Below, piece by piece: positions 38,114 through 46,203 of a stretch of 64,000 bases of DNA. Below the pieces are notes generated by a model, which was given only the letters and a program-made list of their open reading frames with translations, was not told where the DNA came from and did no database searches. Source of the DNA: Phormidium ambiguum IAM M-71. Lineage in GTDB: Bacteria; Cyanobacteriota; Cyanobacteriia; Cyanobacteriales; Aerosakkonemataceae. The translations under genes and the position numbers were made by a program. The DNA is taken from positions 88,006-152,005 of the forward strand of contig NZ_MRCE01000018.1 in NCBI RefSeq assembly GCF_001904725.1, given 5' to 3'. The stretch's first letter is position 1; each line of letters opens with the position of its first letter.

Positions 38114-39280
38114 ATGCGAATTCTGCAAATTATTCCTTCTGTTTCCCTAGTTTATGGTGGCCCTAGTCAAATGGTTTTGGGCTTATCTTCTGCTTTAGCT
38201 AAAGCAGGAATTGAAGTAACAATTCTTACTACTAATAGTAACGGAGATGCTGGACAACCGCCTTTAGATGTTCCTTTAAATTGTCCGGTAGAACAAGATG
38301 GTTATCAGATTCGTTACTTTCGTTGTTCCCCTTTTCGCAGATATAAATTTTCTTTGGATTTGCTGCAATGGTTAAATAGTAATGCTAAAAATTATGATTT
38401 GGCGCATATTCATGCTTTATTTTCTCCTGTATGTTCCTTAGCAGCAACCGTTGCCAGAATGCAAAAATTACCTTACATTTTGCGCCCTTTGGGAACTCTC
38501 GATCCTGCTGATTTACGTAAGAAAAAGTTACTCAAACAACTTTACGCCGCATTGTTAGAAAAACCGAATATAGCTGGATCATCTGCGATTCATTTTACTA
38601 GTTTGGAAGAAGCTAAAGTTTCGGAAAGATTTGGGGTCAAAACTAAGGATTTAGTGCTTCCTTTAGGGGTGAATTTACCAAAGCAGGAAAAAGAAGGAAC
38701 AGAATTTGCTAATTTGCCATCTCCGGTAATTTTATTTATGTCTAGAGTCGATCCGAAAAAAGGGTTAGATTTACTAATTCCGGCTTTACAAAATTTGGCA
38801 AACTCAGGGATAAATTTTCATTTTGTGTTAGCAGGATCGAATCCGCAAGATCCAGAGTATGAAGAAAAAATTCGATCGCAAATCTCCACCACACTACCAG
38901 GCAACGTCACAATAACAGGTTTTGTTACTGGCGATCGCAAACTCGCATTACTCCAAAAAGCCGACTTATTCGTATTGCCGTCTTATTATGAAAACTTTGG
39001 TATTGCTGTAGCTGAAGCAATGGCAGCGGGAACACCAGTTTGTATAACTCGTGGAGTTTATATTTGGGAAGATATTCTCGCTGCGGAAGCTGGCTGGGTA
39101 TGCGATCGAACAGTAGAATCTCTAACAGAAACATTGCGATTAGCACTTCAGGATTCAATCGAAATGAAACGCCGAGGATTAAATGCAAAACAGTTAACAA
39201 TTAAAAATTATAGTTGGCAAGCAATAGCCGATCAAACAATCCAAGCTTATCAACAAATAATCTCTTCCTCATCCAATTAA
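38114..39280 (+). CDS. hpsP: Family 4 glycosyltransferase (HpsP-like)
   Basis: The 388-residue GT-B enzyme starts MRILQIIPSVSLVYGGPSQM, with a phosphate-binding segment FMSRVDPKKGLDLLIPAL and donor-site YYENFGIAVAEAMAAGTPV. It is adjacent to the HpsO-like gene with no gap and is the last gene of the cluster. A repeat-rich gap and a convergent MFS gene follow. Sugar specificity is unknown. Confidence 0.8.
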   Translation: MRILQIIPSVSLVYGGPSQMVLGLSSALAKAGIEVTILTTNSNGDAGQPPLDVPLNCPVEQDGYQIRYFRCSPFRRYKFSLDLLQWLNSNAKNYDLAHIHALFSPVCSLAATVARMQKLPYILRPLGTLDPADLRKKKLLKQLYAALLEKPNIAGSSAIHFTSLEEAKVSERFGVKTKDLVLPLGVNLPKQEKEGTEFANLPSPVILFMSRVDPKKGLDLLIPALQNLANSGINFHFVLAGSNPQDPEYEEKIRSQISTTLPGNVTITGFVTGDRKLALLQKADLFVLPSYYENFGIAVAEAMAAGTPVCITRGVYIWEDILAAEAGWVCDRTVESLTETLRLALQDSIEMKRRGLNAKQLTIKNYSWQAIADQTIQAYQQIISSSSN

Positions 39281-39341
39281 ATTCTCTATTTTCATCTGTG
39301 TTTATCTGTGGATATCTGTGTTTAAAAAATCCTCCTTATCT

Positions 39342-39379
39342 TCTCTCTGTGTCCTCTGCGTCTCTGCGGTTCAAAAAAA
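39342..39379 (+). repeat. GCGTCTCTGCGGTTCAAAAAA repeat, copy 3
   Basis: TCTCTCTGTGTCCTCTGCG then TCTCTGCGGTTC and an A-run, between convergent hpsP and MFS genes. ATCTGTG words repeat three times just before it (39294-39332). It is the same family as 27774-27810 and 28288-28325. Confidence 0.7.
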
Positions 39380-39388
39380 TCTCCAAAT

Positions 39389-40636
39389 CTAACGCTTGAA
39401 AATGTAATTCAAATACTGCAAAATAGCAACTAAAATTGTGACACTTAACGCTAAAATCAACCAAAAACTATTAGCAAATACAGCATTTTGATCCATTGCC
39501 CAACCGCCTAATGGAGGGCCGATCGCATAACCAATAGCCCAACAAAGAGAATTAATAGAAAGGTAAACCCCCCGTAAAGAAGCAGGGGCAATATCTGCCA
39601 CAAAAGCGGCTGCCGAAGGAGTATAAGAAACAGTAGCGATCGCAAATATTCCCATTGCTAACACTGCCCAAATTAATTGTAATTCTGGAACTCCACCAAT
39701 CAACCAAACAAAACTAAAACCAATACTCCAAAACAAACCAGAAATCATTAAAGCATGGGGATGATTAAAGCGTTTGAGAAAGCGAGATACAGGAATCATG
39801 GTAAAAATCGCAAATACCATGTGCCAACTGAAAAGCAAACTAATAACTTGAGAAGAAAATCTCGCGCCAAAATACAAACCAATAGTGCTATGTAATTGAG
39901 AAATGTATGTAGTAAACAGGATATTGACAGCAACAAAAACTATAAGTAAGCGATCGCTTAAAGCAGTTTGCCAAGAATGTGGTAAAAATAGCCAACTTTT
40001 CCTTGTGGTTGTCAAAATTTCGTCATTACCTGTGTAAGTTTCTTTGATTACTAAATAAACTACAGCAAAGAAAACAATAAAAGAAATGCCATCAATAATA
40101 AAAAGCGGTCGATAATTACTAGTAAAGCTAATTAAAATACCTCCTAAAATAATTCCCAACCCTAAACCAAGGTTATCGGCTAACCTCACCACAGCATAAG
40201 CTTCTTGCCGTACTTGACCTTCGGTTAAATCTGCTACTGCGGCTTCTGTTGCAGGCCAATATAAACCAATCCCAAATCCTCCTAATAAATTCGCTAAAAC
40301 AAAGGTAGAAAAGTTATTTGTTGCTGCCAAAGCAAAAGAAGATATGGTCGAAATTGCGGCTGAAAGTAACAAAGTCCGACGACGACCCCAAAATTGAGAA
40401 TCACTCAATGAACCACCAATAATTCGCCCGAAAACGCCGGAAATAGAAGCACTTCCTAAACCCAACCCGACTTCGGTAGCTGATAAACCAACACCTTTAG
40501 CAAAAAAAATTGGTGCATAAAAAAGTGTAAAACCAGTGCCAACTTCAGATAAAAATCTACCTGTTGCCAAAATCCAAATTTGGGGATTTAGTTGGGGAAA
40601 CCAATCACGTAATTTAGTCGGTAAAAAAGATTTCAT
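39389..40636 (-). CDS. MFS transporter
   Basis: The protein has 415 residues from ATG 40636 (MKSFLPTKLRDW), preferred to a TTG at 40663. It has twelve hydrophobic segments and the major-facilitator loop between helices 2 and 3 (GGSLSDSQFWGRRRTLLLSA). The pattern resembles drug/metabolite exporters of the DHA1 type (GLGLGSASISGVFGRIIGG). Substrate is unknown. It converges on the polysaccharide cluster and is divergent from the TPR gene. Confidence 0.85.
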   Translation of the reverse strand: MKSFLPTKLRDWFPQLNPQIWILATGRFLSEVGTGFTLFYAPIFFAKGVGLSATEVGLGLGSASISGVFGRIIGGSLSDSQFWGRRRTLLLSAAISTISSFALAATNNFSTFVLANLLGGFGIGLYWPATEAAVADLTEGQVRQEAYAVVRLADNLGLGLGIILGGILISFTSNYRPLFIIDGISFIVFFAVVYLVIKETYTGNDEILTTTRKSWLFLPHSWQTALSDRLLIVFVAVNILFTTYISQLHSTIGLYFGARFSSQVISLLFSWHMVFAIFTMIPVSRFLKRFNHPHALMISGLFWSIGFSFVWLIGGVPELQLIWAVLAMGIFAIATVSYTPSAAAFVADIAPASLRGVYLSINSLCWAIGYAIGPPLGGWAMDQNAVFANSFWLILALSVTILVAILQYLNYIFKR

Positions 40637-40779
40637 TGGTGAAAATATCTGAAAATAAAACAACTTTTTGGCTAGTATTACTCAAATAGAGTGCTAAACC
40701 CTGATATCCTATTTGGCAACAAAGTGAATTTCTTTGAAGTCTAAGCTTATACTGACTACGCAACGGATTGGTTACACAC

Positions 40780-41766
40780 ATGAAACTTTTTCACCAATCA
40801 ATCACAATTTTAGGTATTGTCACTCTACTGGGTGGCATCTCTTGTTTAGATGTTACTGCACAAACAAAACCTGCCCCGACAGAATCTAAGCCAACCCAGG
40901 AAGAGTCAGAAAAACCTGCTGCTGATACAGAGAAACCAACTTCTGGAGAGTCGGAAAAGCCTACGCCTTCTTCTGGTTCTACGCCTGGAAGAACTCAAGT
41001 AGTTCCGGCTAAACCAGAAGTTCCTGAAGGTTCGACTCCTGGTACGCCCACGCCAACTCCAACTCCAACGACAACACCAACACCAACGACAACGCCAACT
41101 CCAGGCGAAACTCCACCAGCAGTTCCGACTCCGGGTAATACCCAGACAACTCCCAAACCTGGGGAAACACAAATGTCTGCGGAGGATTACTATCGTCAGG
41201 GTTCGGTTAAGGCGGATCAACGTAAATACCAAGAAGCGATCGCAGATTATACTCAGGCTATCAAGTTAAAACCTGATTATGCCGATGCTTATGTCAAGCG
41301 CGGGATTGCCTACTACTTTTTAAAAGATTACCAAAAGGCGATCGACGATAGCACCGCAGCATTGAAAATCGATCCAAATCATGCTAGAGCTTTAACTAAT
41401 CGCGGGAATGCTTATGATGATTTAGGTCAACATGAAAAAGCCATCGCTGATTACAATGAAGCCGCACGCATTGACCCTAAAGATGCCAAAGTCTTTTACA
41501 ATCGGGGCATTGCTCACAATAGAATGAAAGACGATAAAGCAGCGATTCAAGATTATACTCAGGCAATCCAACTGAGGGCAGATTTTGCTGAAGCATTTTT
41601 TAATCGTGGTGTGAGTTATTACAATATTAAAGATAATCAAGCCGCAATTAAGGATTTTCAGCAAGCAGCAGAACTGTTTAAACAACAGGGAAATACTAAA
41701 TCTGCTACTCAAGCACAAGAGGCAGTGCGATCGCTTCAACAACTGCGTCCACAAACTCGTAACTAA
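40780..41766 (+). CDS. Exported TPR-repeat protein
   Basis: The protein has 328 residues from ATG 40780 (MKLFHQSITILG), preferred to TTG 40768. It has a signal peptide with a cysteine in LLGGISCLDVTAQ that might be a lipobox, though the motif is not ideal. A Pro/Thr/Glu-rich linker (about 30-130) with TPTPT repeats is followed by five TPR units (about 133-310; AIADYTQAIKLKPDYADAY-type). It is probably a periplasmic or outer-membrane-linked adaptor. Partner unknown. Confidence 0.85.
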   Translation: MKLFHQSITILGIVTLLGGISCLDVTAQTKPAPTESKPTQEESEKPAADTEKPTSGESEKPTPSSGSTPGRTQVVPAKPEVPEGSTPGTPTPTPTPTTTPTPTTTPTPGETPPAVPTPGNTQTTPKPGETQMSAEDYYRQGSVKADQRKYQEAIADYTQAIKLKPDYADAYVKRGIAYYFLKDYQKAIDDSTAALKIDPNHARALTNRGNAYDDLGQHEKAIADYNEAARIDPKDAKVFYNRGIAHNRMKDDKAAIQDYTQAIQLRADFAEAFFNRGVSYYNIKDNQAAIKDFQQAAELFKQQGNTKSATQAQEAVRSLQQLRPQTRN

Positions 41767-41780
41767 AGAAAAATTAAGAG

Positions 41781-41828
41781 GGGAACAGGCAACAGGGAAA
41801 AGAAAAACTGTTTCCTGTTCCCTTGTTT
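41781..41828 (+). terminator. Terminator after the TPR gene
   Basis: GGGAACAGG (41781-41789) and CCTGTTCCC (41814-41822) form a 9-bp stem followed by TTGTTT. An alternative inner pairing of AACAGGGAAA with TTTCCTGTT exists. The repeat words are also cyanobacterial low-complexity type. Confidence 0.55.
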
Positions 41829-41917
41829 AGTGAAAAATTAAAAAATGAAGCAAAATTTTCGGTTTTTATTTTTCATTTTGTATGTTTAATTTAGGTAATA
41901 TTTCTCTAGAGGTCATT

Positions 41918-42667
41918 ATGGCTAAATTTTTATTTGTTACCGACTTGGATAACACCTTAGTCGGCGACGATCAAGCCTTAGAAGAACTTAATAAAAAGTT
42001 AAAACAACATCGTCAAGAATATGATACGAAAATTGTTTACACTACAGGACGATCGCTCACTCTTTACCACAAACTCACTGAAGAAAAACATTTGTTAGTT
42101 CCAGATGCTTTAGTTACTGCCGTAGGCACAGAAATTTATTTCGATCTTGATGATGGCCCCGATCCTACTTGGACAGAACAAATGGCGATCGGTTGGGATC
42201 GAGAATTAGTAATTAACACTGCTTCTCATTTTGCTGATTTAACTCCCCAACCAGAAACAGAACAACGCCCTTTTAAAGTTAGTTATTTTCTCGCAGAAGT
42301 TGTAGCAGCGGATGTACTTTCTGAGTTAGAAGATTTATTACAAAAACGCGGCTTAAATGTCAGATTAATTTACAGTGGCGGCAAAGATTTAGACATTATC
42401 CCTAAACGGGGGAACAAAGGTTCCGCAATGCAATTTTTGCGGGAAAAGTGGGAAATTACTCCCAGCCAAACCGTAGTTTGTGGTGATTCAGGAAATGATA
42501 TTGCTTTGTTTAGTGTCGATCAAGAAAAAGGCATAATAGTGGGTAACGCCCAACCAGAATTATTGCGCTGGTTTGAAATTAATCCCGCTAATTATCGTTA
42601 TTTAGCTAAATCACATTATGCGGCGGGAATTTTGGAAGGATTATATTATTTTGGCTTTTTTGAATGA
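41918..42667 (+). CDS. spp: Sucrose-phosphate phosphatase
   Basis: The protein has 249 residues from ATG 41918 (MAKFLFVTDLDNTLV), chosen because AGAGG lies just upstream; an in-frame ATG at 41882 would add twelve residues. HAD motif I DLDNT (Asp9, Asp11), motif II YTTGRS, motif III lysine in IIPKRGNKGSA and motif IV VVCGDSGNDIALF are intact. It makes sucrose from sucrose-6-phosphate, a compatible solute. No sucrose-phosphate synthase is nearby. It overlaps ruvA by 4 bp. Confidence 0.92.
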   Translation: MAKFLFVTDLDNTLVGDDQALEELNKKLKQHRQEYDTKIVYTTGRSLTLYHKLTEEKHLLVPDALVTAVGTEIYFDLDDGPDPTWTEQMAIGWDRELVINTASHFADLTPQPETEQRPFKVSYFLAEVVAADVLSELEDLLQKRGLNVRLIYSGGKDLDIIPKRGNKGSAMQFLREKWEITPSQTVVCGDSGNDIALFSVDQEKGIIVGNAQPELLRWFEINPANYRYLAKSHYAAGILEGLYYFGFFE

Positions 42668-43299
42668 TTGCCTATCTTAAAGGAACGATCGCCAGCATTT
42701 ATAAAGTTAGTGGCAATCGCTGGACGCTAATTTTAGAGGTAAATTCTCTAGCTTATGAATTACAAGTTCCCTCTAATTTAGTTCAGCAATTGCCGGAAAT
42801 TGGCGCAACAGCCCAAATTTTTACTCATTTTCTCATCAGAGAAGACCAAGCAATTTTATATGGTTTTGGTTCTACAGCGGAAAGAGATTTGTTTCGCCAA
42901 TTAATTAGTGTTAGTGGAATTGGTGCCGCTTTAGCGATCGCACTTTTAGATACACTAGGATTACCAGATTTAGTCCAAGCAATTGTTACAGGTAATATTC
43001 GCGCTTTAGCAAAAACTCCCGGCGTAGGGAACAAAACCGCCGAACGGATTGCGTTAGAATTAAAAACTAAACTATCTCAATGGCGTACTGAAACCGGGCT
43101 TTCTCAATCTATTCCTTCAGGGCCTTCAGCAGCAATAATAGAAGACGTAGAAATGACTTTGTTAGCTTTAGGTTACACTCACAATGAAGTATCAAAAGCC
43201 ATAAAAGCAGTTAGTGAAGATAGTTTAATTGCTAAAAGTAAGAATGCCGAAGATTGGATTAGAAGTGCGATCGCTTGGTTAAGTCAAGAAGTTGGCTAA
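42664..43299 (+). CDS. ruvA: Holliday junction helicase subunit RuvA
   Basis: The 211-residue protein has an N-terminal OB-fold (about 1-62), two helix-hairpin-helix motifs (LISVSGIGAALAIALL, LAKTPGVGNKTAERIALELK) and the C-terminal RuvB-binding helices (about 150-211). It binds four-way junctions and recruits RuvB. Its ATG overlaps the spp stop by 4 bp. ruvB is not in the window. Confidence 0.96.
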   Translation: MIAYLKGTIASIYKVSGNRWTLILEVNSLAYELQVPSNLVQQLPEIGATAQIFTHFLIREDQAILYGFGSTAERDLFRQLISVSGIGAALAIALLDTLGLPDLVQAIVTGNIRALAKTPGVGNKTAERIALELKTKLSQWRTETGLSQSIPSGPSAAIIEDVEMTLLALGYTHNEVSKAIKAVSEDSLIAKSKNAEDWIRSAIAWLSQEVG

Positions 43300-43385
43300 A
43301 ATTGCTCAATTCCTCTCTTTCTTTAGAAAGATAACAAACAAACCGAACTTATCTCTTGCGACCGATTCAAGAAATGAGATTTAAA

Positions 43386-43415
43386 TTAGAGAATACCCAT
43401 GTAAGCATTCTCTAA
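43386..43415 (+). promoter_or_regulatory. Hairpin upstream of the GH13 gene
   Basis: TTAGAGAAT (43386-43394) and ATTCTCTAA (43407-43415) form a 9-bp stem with a 12-nt loop ending 16 bp before the start codon. No ribosome binding site is visible, so it could be an operator or a translational element. Confidence 0.4.
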
Positions 43416-43431
43416 CGAAATAATTACTACT

Positions 43432-45084
43432 ATGAGCAATTTCATCGAATTTAAATTATTTGCTCCCTATAACAAAGGTGTAGCTTTAATCGGTAACTTT
43501 TCTAATTGGGAAGAAATCCCAATGGAAAAAGGCAAAGATGGTTTCTTTCGCACTAAAGTAGAACTCAAAGATGGAACTTATCATTATAAATTTCGAGTCC
43601 AATCTAAATCATGGTTTTTTGAACCAGACCAATGGGTAGATATCGTCGATCCTTACGCCACAGACATAGATGATGCTACACAAAACGGGGTAATTCGGAT
43701 TAAAGATGGCGAAAAAATTGTTGATACTTATGTGTGGAAACATGATGACAAACCATTACCCCCAGATAATGCCTTAGTAATTTATGAAGTGCACGTAGCA
43801 GACTTTTCCGGTGGCGAACCAGACCGTTATGTTAGGGGTAAATATAAGCACGTAATTGAAAAATTAGATTACCTTTGTGAATTGGGAATTAATGCGATCG
43901 AACTAATGCCAGTTAAAGAATATCCCGGCGATTATAGCTGGGGATATAACCCTCGTTACTTCTTTGCCACAGAATCTAGTTATGGTACAACCGCAGAACT
44001 AAAAGCCTTAATTGATGAATGCCATGCTAGAGGAATTAGAGTGTTTATGGACGGGATTTATAACCACTCCGAAGCATCAAGTCCATTAACTCAAATTGAC
44101 CACGATTATTGGTATCATCATGAACCCCGCGACCCCGATAATAACTGGGGCCCAGAATTTAATTACGAACATTATGACGAAAATTACCAATGTTATCCCG
44201 CCCGTTGGTTTATTGGTGATGTAGTCAGATTTTGGATTCAAGAATATCATATTGACGGCGTTCGTTACGACGCAGCCAGACAAATTGCCAACTATGATTT
44301 CATGCACTGGATTACTCAAGAAGCGAAAAAAACCGCAGGTGCAAAACCATTTATTAACATTGCCGAACACATCCCCGAAACTACCAGTATTACCAATATA
44401 GACGGCCCGATGGACTCTTGTTGGCATGATAGTTTTCGCGCTTGTATTGTTGAACATATTTGTGGCGATACATTCGATTTAGAACGTCTCAAAGATGCTT
44501 TAGATTGCAAACGCCAAGGTTTTATGGGAGCAACAAATGTTGTTAATTACCTCACCAATCATGACCACAATCACGTACTTGCAGAATTAGCAGACCGAGA
44601 AATTTTTGATGAAGCAGCATTTAAACGCAGAAAATTAGGTGCAGTTTTAGTCATGACTGCTGTGGGAATTCCTTTGTTGTGGATGGGAGAAGAATTTGGT
44701 GAATACAAATACAAAACTATTGAACCCGCAAAAATTGATTGGGGTTTATTAGGTAACGAATCAAACCAAAACTTATTTAATTACATGAAAGGTCTGATTC
44801 ATTTACGCAAAAATAATCATGCTCTTTATACTGAAAACATCGACTTTTTCTATGAAAATGCCGATGATAAAGTATTAGCTTTCTGTCGTTGGAATGATGA
44901 AGGTTCTCGCGTAGTCGTTGTCGCCAATTTCTCGGATAATTTCCTCGCTGATTACCAAATTCCGAACTTCCCAGCTACCGGAACTTGGCACGAATGGAGT
45001 TATGATTACGATGTAGAAGTTGGTGACAATGGTTTAGTTACCGATTTAGGTGAATACGAAGCAAAAGTCTTTGTTTGGCATTAA
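43432..45084 (+). CDS. GH13 alpha-amylase-family enzyme with N-terminal CBM48-like domain
   Basis: The 550-residue protein has an N-terminal glycogen-binding-type beta-sandwich (about 1-90; VALIGNFSNWEEIPM, DGTYHYKFRV), a catalytic barrel (about 110-450) and a C-terminal beta domain. GH13 regions are intact: I FMDGIYNH, II GVRYDAARQ with nucleophile Asp, III NIAEHIPE with the Glu acid, IV LTNHDHNH with Asp. The domain set resembles glycogen branching/debranching or maltooligosyl-type enzymes, but it is shorter than GlgB. The exact reaction is uncertain; it acts on glycogen or maltodextrin. Confidence 0.9.
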   Translation: MSNFIEFKLFAPYNKGVALIGNFSNWEEIPMEKGKDGFFRTKVELKDGTYHYKFRVQSKSWFFEPDQWVDIVDPYATDIDDATQNGVIRIKDGEKIVDTYVWKHDDKPLPPDNALVIYEVHVADFSGGEPDRYVRGKYKHVIEKLDYLCELGINAIELMPVKEYPGDYSWGYNPRYFFATESSYGTTAELKALIDECHARGIRVFMDGIYNHSEASSPLTQIDHDYWYHHEPRDPDNNWGPEFNYEHYDENYQCYPARWFIGDVVRFWIQEYHIDGVRYDAARQIANYDFMHWITQEAKKTAGAKPFINIAEHIPETTSITNIDGPMDSCWHDSFRACIVEHICGDTFDLERLKDALDCKRQGFMGATNVVNYLTNHDHNHVLAELADREIFDEAAFKRRKLGAVLVMTAVGIPLLWMGEEFGEYKYKTIEPAKIDWGLLGNESNQNLFNYMKGLIHLRKNNHALYTENIDFFYENADDKVLAFCRWNDEGSRVVVVANFSDNFLADYQIPNFPATGTWHEWSYDYDVEVGDNGLVTDLGEYEAKVFVWH

Positions 45085-45091
45085 CCGCAAC

Positions 45092-45147
45092 TAAGTTCGT
45101 TGTCAGCATGGCAGTACTTACGTGCGAAAGCATTGACAACGAACTTA
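45092..45147. repeat. Foldback element with 14-bp inverted arms
   Basis: TAAGTTCGTTGTCA (45092-45105) and TGACAACGAACTTA (45134-45147) are perfectly complementary, with a 28-bp centre. It starts 8 bp after the GH13 stop. It has no T-tract, so it fits a miniature palindromic repeat or a stable 3' end better than an intrinsic terminator. Confidence 0.7.
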
Positions 45148-45210
45148 CGATCGCTCAAGAAGCTGTGATAATATAGTAGACTGCTGAATTAAAAAAAATA
45201 GATTTCATTC

Positions 45211-45480
45211 ATGGCCCTGACTCAAGAGCGTAAACACCAAATAATTACTGATTACCAAGTCCACGAAACCGATACAGGTTCCGCAGAAGTTCAAATTGCT
45301 ATGCTGACGGAACGAATCAACCGCCTCAGCGAACACCTTAAAGGTAATCAAAAAGACCATTCCTCCAGAAGAGGATTGTTAAAACTGATCGGTCAACGGA
45401 AACGCCTGTTGTCATACATCAACAAACAGGATAGAGAACGCTACCAAGCTTTAATCGGTCGCTTGGGCATTCGTGGTTAA
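45211..45480 (+). CDS. rpsO: 30S ribosomal protein S15
   Basis: The 89-residue protein carries the S15 signature ([53 protein letters not shown]). It binds 16S rRNA in the central domain. AT-rich GATAATATAG at 45167-45176 may be the -10 of its promoter. PAM68 follows 5 bp after the stop, an arrangement I recall as conserved in cyanobacteria. Confidence 0.97.
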   Translation: MALTQERKHQIITDYQVHETDTGSAEVQIAMLTERINRLSEHLKGNQKDHSSRRGLLKLIGQRKRLLSYINKQDRERYQALIGRLGIRG

Positions 45481-45485
45481 AAAAT

Positions 45486-45992
45486 ATGTCCGGGGAATCG
45501 AAATCCAATCAAGAATCTGGTCAAAATCCACAAGATGCTTCATCAGGTAAGGAACGCTTACCTTTTGAGCCAAAAAAGAATCGCAAAAAAACGCCTAAAA
45601 AACCAGCTGTAAATCCAGTAGAGGCGAAAAGCCAGGTTCCCAGAAAAACCCTTACTAAAGAGCAAACGGCAATCCCAGAAGCTGTTAGCCAAAGAATGCT
45701 ACAGCGAATGGGATTATTTTCTGGTATTCCCGCCGTTTTTGGCATTTCCACATTTATTGTTAGTTATTTTGTGGTAACGAATGCCTGGTTTAAACTACCG
45801 AATAGTGCGGTAGTGCTGGTTAGCATGGGCTTTTTCGGCTTGAGTGTTTTGGGATTAAGCTATGGCGCAATCTCAGCATCTTGGGATGAAGAAAGACCTG
45901 GAAGCATTTTCGGTTGGCAAGAGTTTACCACCAATTTTGGACGTTTGACGGAAGCATGGCGATCGGCAAAGCAGGAAAAGCAGAAAGAATAA
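45486..45992 (+). CDS. PAM68-family photosystem assembly protein
   Basis: The 168-residue protein has a basic, disordered N-terminal third (LPFEPKKNRKKTPKKPA), then RMLQRMGLFSGIPAVFGISTF, two transmembrane segments (about 82-103 and 112-134) and a conserved ending SASWDEERPGSIFGWQEF. This is the PAM68 (DUF3464) pattern, involved in photosystem II assembly and CP47 insertion. It is cotranscribed with rpsO. Confidence 0.88.
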   Translation: MSGESKSNQESGQNPQDASSGKERLPFEPKKNRKKTPKKPAVNPVEAKSQVPRKTLTKEQTAIPEAVSQRMLQRMGLFSGIPAVFGISTFIVSYFVVTNAWFKLPNSAVVLVSMGFFGLSVLGLSYGAISASWDEERPGSIFGWQEFTTNFGRLTEAWRSAKQEKQKE

Positions 45993-46050
45993 TCTGATAA
46001 TTAGCCCTGCTAAACCGAAATTTTCCTTAAAATCGAGTAATTGCCAGGAT

Positions 46051-46056
46051 TATAAA
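46051..46056 (+). promoter_or_regulatory. -10 box of the aroF leader (TATAAA)
   Basis: TATAAATGAT at 46051-46060 is a good -10 form. It places transcription start at about 46062-46063, exactly where the 5' arm of the leader structure begins. No strong -35 is visible 17 bp upstream. Confidence 0.5.
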
Positions 46057-46061
46057 TGATA

Positions 46062-46157
46062 AGCCGTACTAAGGATGAAGTGTGCTGGCACAGCTTAAGG
46101 AGTTAAAGCTCGATTTTTCTCTGAAAAACTTTCAACCTTCATCCTGCACTAGCGGCT
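46062..46157 (+). ncRNA. Candidate multi-branched 5' leader RNA of aroF
   Basis: Closing stem: AGCCG (46062-66)/CGGCT (46153-57), CTA (46069-71)/TAG (46150-52) and AGGATGAAG (46072-80)/CTTCATCCT (46137-45), 17 pairs with a 2-nt and a 4-nt bulge. Within it are three hairpins: TGTG-CTGG-CACA (46081-92), GCTTAA with TT-A-AAGC closing a GGAG loop (46093-46109), and TTTTT/AAAAA (46114-28). It is not a tRNA, since it has no T-loop motif, and not a terminator, since it has no U-tract. It ends 46 nt before the aroF ATG. It could be a cis-regulator or a processed small RNA. Pairings were read by eye. Confidence 0.6.
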
Positions 46158-46203
46158 ACCTAAATTTAAGTAAAACCCAAGAGAGTTAACAGGATATTTT
46201 CAA

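Noticed and set aside
46062..46157. aroF leader as a tRNA or terminator
   Set aside because: The cloverleaf-like outline lacks T-loop, anticodon arm and 3' acceptor features, and no U-tract follows the stem.
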